A stretch of DNA of 9,328 bases. Source: an uncultured Burkholderiales bacterium. Its GTDB lineage: Bacteria; Pseudomonadota; Gammaproteobacteria; Burkholderiales; Burkholderiaceae. The number at the start of each line of letters is the position of its first letter. Within the stretch, counting starts at the first letter, position 1. This document shows positions 5,961 to 9,328 of the stretch, piece after piece. Location of the stretch: positions 1 to 9,328 of the forward strand of contig CAIMWY010000161.1 of NCBI GenBank assembly GCA_903845315.1, written 5' to 3'. The position numbers and the translations under genes were made by a program. The notes beneath the pieces were generated by a model. It saw only the letters and a list, made by a program, of their open reading frames with translations. It was not told the DNA's origin and ran no database searches.

Positions 5961-6973
5961 ACCTCGCTGTCGGTCCTGACCCTCGCGCTTTGAAGGTGCT
6001 GGTGGTCAAGCTGTCGTCTTTGGGCGATGTGGTGCACACCCTGCCCGCTGTGATGGACATGCAGGCGGCGTTCCCAAATGCGCAGATCGACTGGGTGGTG
6101 GAGCGCGGTTTTGCTCCCATGGCCGCGCGCTGCCAAGCGGTGCACCGCGTGATCCCTTGCGAATTGCGCCGTTGGCGCAAAGACCCGTGGTCGCCCACCA
6201 CGCGAGCGCAGTGGCGCGCTTTCAAAACCGATCTGCAGCAACAGGCCTATGACGCCGTGATTGACCTGCAAGGCTTGACCAAGTCGGCCCTGGTGGCATG
6301 GTTGGCACGCACCACGCCGGGTGGCAAACGCTTTGCACTGGCCAACCGCACCGATGGCTCTGGCTATGAGTACCCCACACGGTGGGTGGCCGATGTGGCG
6401 CTGCGCGTGACACCGCACATCCATGCGGTGGACCGTGCCCGGGTGGTGTGCGCGCAAGCCTTGGGCTATGCCGTGCCAGCCCGTTTGAACTATGGCTTAG
6501 GGCAGGCCAGTGCCCAACCCAAGCCCTGTGTGGTGCTGGTGCATGGCACCTCGCGCGCCGACAAAGAATGGCCGCTGGCGCATTGGTTTGAATTGGGACA
6601 ACGGTTCAAGCAAAGTGGCTTGGATGTGGCGTTGCCCCATGGCAACGAAGCTGAGCGCATCCGTTGCGAGGCTTTGGCCGAGATGCTGCCCGGCGCCGTG
6701 GTGTGGCCGCGTTTGTTGCTCGACGACTTGACCACCGAGATGGCCCAGTGCGTGGGCGTGATCGGTGTCGACAGTGGCTTGAGCCACATCGCGGTGGCCT
6801 TGGATTTGCCGCATGTACAGATTTACAACTTTGACACCGCTTGGCGCACCGGCCCGGTGGGGCTGACGCGCCAATGCGCTTTGGTCGATTGCCCCACGCC
6901 CACGGTGGATGCCGTGTGGCAAGCCTGGCAGCACTGTGTGCAGGCTGCGTCCGGTCAAGGGCCGAGCGCATGA
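5957..6973 (+). CDS. waaC: Lipopolysaccharide heptosyltransferase I
   Basis: This 338-residue glycosyltransferase family 9 enzyme adds the first L-glycero-D-manno-heptose from ADP-heptose to Kdo of the lipopolysaccharide inner core, on the cytoplasmic face of the inner membrane. The N-terminal GT-B half begins LKVLVVKLSSLGDVVHTLPAV (12-32), including the SLGD-H signature, and contains AYDAVIDLQGLTKSALVA (97-114). The C-terminal half has LVHGTSRADKEWP (194-206) and the donor-binding GVIGVDSGLSHIAVALDLP (267-285). These are typical of WaaC rather than WaaF. The start is TTG at 5957, overlapping the previous stop as TTGA and preceded by AGAGG. A TTG at 5990 would give a shorter protein starting KVLVVK, as in many homologues, so the first 11 residues are uncertain. 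It ends in an ATGA overlap with waaA. Confidence 0.93.
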   Translation: MNLAVGPDPRALKVLVVKLSSLGDVVHTLPAVMDMQAAFPNAQIDWVVERGFAPMAARCQAVHRVIPCELRRWRKDPWSPTTRAQWRAFKTDLQQQAYDAVIDLQGLTKSALVAWLARTTPGGKRFALANRTDGSGYEYPTRWVADVALRVTPHIHAVDRARVVCAQALGYAVPARLNYGLGQASAQPKPCVVLVHGTSRADKEWPLAHWFELGQRFKQSGLDVALPHGNEAERIRCEALAEMLPGAVVWPRLLLDDLTTEMAQCVGVIGVDSGLSHIAVALDLPHVQIYNFDTAWRTGPVGLTRQCALVDCPTPTVDAVWQAWQHCVQAASGQGPSA

Positions 6974-8277
6974 CGCGCTGGCTCTACAGCTTGGTGGTGT
7001 GGGCGTTGCAACCGCTGTTGCGCGCCAAGTTGCATCGCCGTGGGCGTGTCGAGCCGGGCTACTTAGAGGCCATCGATGAGCGTTTTGGGCATTACACCCA
7101 AGCACCTGTGGCGACGGGTGCGTGTGGCTATGTGTGGCTGCATGCGGTGTCGCTGGGTGAAACCCGCGCAGCGGCGGTGTTGCTGCAAGCGCTGCGCAGG
7201 GCACGGCCTGATATCCGTATCGTGCTGACCCATGGCACGGCCACCGGCAGGGCGCAAGGCCAAAGCCTGTTGCAGCCCGGCGATGTGCAGGTCTGGCAAC
7301 CCTGGGACACGCCTAGCGCAGTGCAGCGCTTTTTGGACCATTTCAAACCGCAGTTGGGCATCGTGCTGGAGACCGAGCTGTGGCCCAACTGGGTGGCGCT
7401 GTGCCAACGTGCACAGGTGCCTCTGGTGTTGGTGAACGCACGCATGAGCGAAAAAAGCTTGCACCAAGCCCAGCGCTTGTCTTGGCTGTCGCGACCTGCC
7501 TATGTGGGCTTGACGGCGGTGTGGGCGCAAACCGAGGCCGATGCGCAGCGCTTGCGTGACTTGGGTGCACCTGTGCTTGGCGTGTTGGGTAATTTGAAGT
7601 TCGATGCCCAGCCGGATGGGCTGCAATTGGCCCAAGCCTTGGTGTGGGCGCAACGCTTGATGCGCCCGGTCATCTTGCTGGCCAGCTCGCGCGAAGGCGA
7701 AGAAGCCCTGTGGTTGGACGCCTTGCAAGCACTCAAAGACGAGCCCTTGGATCAGCAAGACCATGTGAATGCCGTCCATTGGCTGGTGGTGCCGCGTCAC
7801 CCGCAACGCTTTGACGAGGTCGCGCGTATGTTGCAGGAGCGGGGCTGGCAGGTGTCGCGCCGCAGTCAGTGGACAGATGGGCCCGATGCAGCCCATGAGG
7901 CCGATGTCCACACCGTGTGGTTGGGGGACTCCTTGGGTGAGATGGCGCTTTATTATGGCTTGGCCGATGCGGCGCTGCTGGGCGGCAGCTTTGCGCCTTT
8001 GGGCGGTCAAAACCTGATCGAAGCGACGGCTTGTGGTTGCCCCGTGCTGATGGGCCCGCACACCTTCAACTTTGAAGAAGCCGCTGAATTGGCCCAAGCC
8101 GCTGGAGCTGCTTTGCGCGTGGAAGACATGGCCCACGCCATCGTCACTGCCTTGCAGATGGTGCGCTTTGGGCCGGATGAAAACGCCCATGTGGCCGCGT
8201 GTGCGGCGTTTTCACAGGCGCACCGCGGTGCCGCGCAGCGCACCGTGCAGGCGCTCGCGCCTTACCTCAAGGCTTGA
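6970..8277 (+). CDS. waaA: 3-deoxy-D-manno-octulosonic acid (Kdo) transferase
   Basis: This 435-residue membrane-anchored GT-B glycosyltransferase attaches Kdo from CMP-Kdo to the lipid A precursor, the first step of inner-core assembly. Residues 3-17 form the short N-terminal anchor. YVWLHAVSLGETRAA (54-68) contains the catalytic glutamate E64. IVLETELWPN (131-140), NARMSEKS (156-163), LGNLKFDA (206-213) and PRHPQRF (275-281) are family signatures. GGSFAPLGGQNLIEATACGCPVLMGPHTFNF (338-368) forms the donor site. The ATG at 6970 has AAGGG 8 bases upstream and overlaps the waaC stop as ATGA. The frame is open further upstream to 6841, but that part overlaps waaC and has no family match. Whether it adds one or two Kdo residues is not evident. 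The last 11 bases overlap the end of the convergent TolC-family gene. Confidence 0.96.
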   Translation: MTRWLYSLVVWALQPLLRAKLHRRGRVEPGYLEAIDERFGHYTQAPVATGACGYVWLHAVSLGETRAAAVLLQALRRARPDIRIVLTHGTATGRAQGQSLLQPGDVQVWQPWDTPSAVQRFLDHFKPQLGIVLETELWPNWVALCQRAQVPLVLVNARMSEKSLHQAQRLSWLSRPAYVGLTAVWAQTEADAQRLRDLGAPVLGVLGNLKFDAQPDGLQLAQALVWAQRLMRPVILLASSREGEEALWLDALQALKDEPLDQQDHVNAVHWLVVPRHPQRFDEVARMLQERGWQVSRRSQWTDGPDAAHEADVHTVWLGDSLGEMALYYGLADAALLGGSFAPLGGQNLIEATACGCPVLMGPHTFNFEEAAELAQAAGAALRVEDMAHAIVTALQMVRFGPDENAHVAACAAFSQAHRGAAQRTVQALAPYLKA

Positions 8278-9328
8278 GCAAGGCGTTGATGGGTTGCAGG
8301 TCTTGCGGCGTCAAGGTGCCGGTGGCTTGGCGCAGCTTCAAGGTGCCCACCAACACGTCGTAACGCGCTTTGGCCAAGTCGCGCTTGGTTTGGTAGAGCT
8401 GGCTTTGGGCATTCAAGACGTCGATGTTGATGTTCACGCCCACCGAATAACCCAGTTTGTTGGCGTCCAACGAGCTTTGGCTCGAAGCCTCTGCGGCTTC
8501 GTAGGCCTGCACTTGGCTCAGGCCCGCTACCAAGCCGAAATAGGCGGTGCGCGTGGCTTGGGCGGTGTTGCGCTTGGCAGCTTCTAAGTCGGCGCGGGCT
8601 TTGCTCTCAAGAGACACAGTTTCTTGGATGCGGTAGTCGGTGGCAAAGCCCGAGAAGATGGGCAGGTTCAGCACGATGGCGGCGGAAGGGTTGTAGATGT
8701 GTGATGGCACCGACTGGGTCGAGCTGCCCGCCACGTTGCGAATGCCGCCGTAGGAGACTTGCGCGTCCACAGTGGGCTTGTGGCCGGCCTGGGCTTTGCT
8801 TACCTCCAACGTGGCCACTTCCAAGCCCAATTGCGCTTGACGCACCGCGGGGCTGGCCAGCTCAGACTGGGAAACCCAGATGGTCACGTCATCGGTGGGC
8901 GCTTTGACCAATTGGCTGTTGTCGATCAAACGTTTGGGCTTGGCGTTGCTCAGGCCCACCACCAAGTCGAGGGCTAAGCGTTTGATGCGCACATCGTTGG
9001 CTGCCGCAATTTCTTGGGCGGTGGTCAGGTCAAAGCGGGCTTGGGCATCGCGCACACCGGTGATGGTGGTGGTGCCCACCTCAAAGTTGCGCTTGGCCGA
9101 TGCCAGTTGCTCACCCACGGCTTTCTTTTGGGCCTGCACCAACTCTAGGCTGTCTTCGCTGGTGAGCACATCAAAGTAGGCCTGTGACACACGCACCAAC
9201 AGGTCTTGCTCAGCGGCTTCGTATTGGGCGGCAGCTTGTTGCAGCAAAGGCCCACCTTGTTTGTAAGTGGCCCACACCGCGGGGCGGTAGATGGGTTGGG
9301 TCAAGGTGATGGCGGCCGATCCGGTGCC
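8267..9328 (-). CDS. tolC: TolC-family outer-membrane efflux protein (C-terminal part)
   Basis: The C-terminal 353 residues are present; the frame stays open to the right edge, so the signal peptide and roughly the first 90-100 residues are missing, judged against usual lengths near 450. TolC trimers form the outer-membrane duct and periplasmic tunnel for type I secretion and RND/MFS efflux. The sequence shows the family's internal duplication. A beta-strand segment ITLTQPIYRP (7-16 of the fragment) matches IVLNLPIFSG (218-227). The helical segment EVGTTTITGVRDAQARFDL (83-101) matches SVGVNINIDVLNAQSQLYQ (295-313), each followed by a long alanine-rich coiled-coil helix. The presence of LTQPIY and the VGV..I.VL.AQ.QL pattern resembles TolC proper more than NodT-type RND outer-membrane lipoproteins. 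The internal TTG at 9304 is not a start. It converges on waaA. Confidence 0.93.
   Translation of the reverse strand, partial: GTGSAAITLTQPIYRPAVWATYKQGGPLLQQAAAQYEAAEQDLLVRVSQAYFDVLTSEDSLELVQAQKKAVGEQLASAKRNFEVGTTTITGVRDAQARFDLTTAQEIAAANDVRIKRLALDLVVGLSNAKPKRLIDNSQLVKAPTDDVTIWVSQSELASPAVRQAQLGLEVATLEVSKAQAGHKPTVDAQVSYGGIRNVAGSSTQSVPSHIYNPSAAIVLNLPIFSGFATDYRIQETVSLESKARADLEAAKRNTAQATRTAYFGLVAGLSQVQAYEAAEASSQSSLDANKLGYSVGVNINIDVLNAQSQLYQTKRDLAKARYDVLVGTLKLRQATGTLTPQDLQPINALLKP

Noticed and set aside
6841..6969. Upstream extension of the waaA frame
   Set aside because: It overlaps the end of waaC and has no match to Kdo transferase N termini. The ATG at 6970 has a Shine-Dalgarno and the usual ATGA overlap.
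7063..8190. Open frame of 375 codons on the minus strand opposite waaA
   Set aside because: It is a codon-bias shadow of a clearly identified gene: no domain, no ribosome site, and the sense protein is complete.
1..9328. An undescribed defence, mobile or RNA-based system
   Set aside because: All sizeable intervals are accounted for by recognised housekeeping, envelope, transport or metabolic families. No arrays, long repeats, integrase, transposase or composition break were seen by eye.

Overview
The window reads as ordinary chromosome from a beta-proteobacterium of the Burkholderiales, most likely Comamonadaceae (Limnohabitans/Rhodoferax-like). The grounds are moderately high GC (about 60% by eye), frequent TTG (Leu) and CAA (Gln) codons, a Bug-type solute-binding protein (a family hugely expanded in this order), and a waaC-waaA pair next to a convergent TolC-family gene. 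Genus-level placement is inference. The DNA is densely coding: ten genes and no gap over about 150 bases. I saw no tRNA, rRNA, CRISPR array, insertion sequence or phage gene.

Left part (1-4479, all minus strand). Read in the direction of transcription, the order is: an O6-alkylguanine-DNA alkyltransferase (ogt), an EamA-type ten-helix transporter overlapping it by 4 bases, a fumarylacetoacetate hydrolase (FAA) family enzyme, a TauE/SafE-type permease, a Bug/TctC periplasmic binding protein, and the first 63 codons of a thiamine-diphosphate-dependent (acetolactate synthase-like) enzyme that runs off the left edge. The last four look like a small uptake-and-catabolism cluster for an organic acid or sulfonate. 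The substrate cannot be read from the sequence.

Right part (4560-8277, plus strand). Three tightly coupled genes are dedicated to the cell envelope: a phosphomannomutase/phosphoglucomutase, heptosyltransferase I (waaC) and Kdo transferase (waaA). Successive genes overlap by 4 bases (TTGA, then ATGA). Together they supply sugar phosphates and build the Kdo-heptose inner core of lipopolysaccharide. The first gene has a TACAAT box only 8 bases before its ATG, so its transcript may be leaderless or nearly so.

Right edge (8267-9328, minus strand). The C-terminal 353 residues of a TolC-family outer-membrane efflux protein converge on waaA, and the two coding regions overlap by 11 bases at their 3' ends.

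Non-ATG starts are common here: GTG for the FAA, TauE and EamA genes and TTG for waaC. I found no convincing previously undescribed system. The most open question is the substrate of the FAA/TauE/Bug/ThDP-enzyme cluster.
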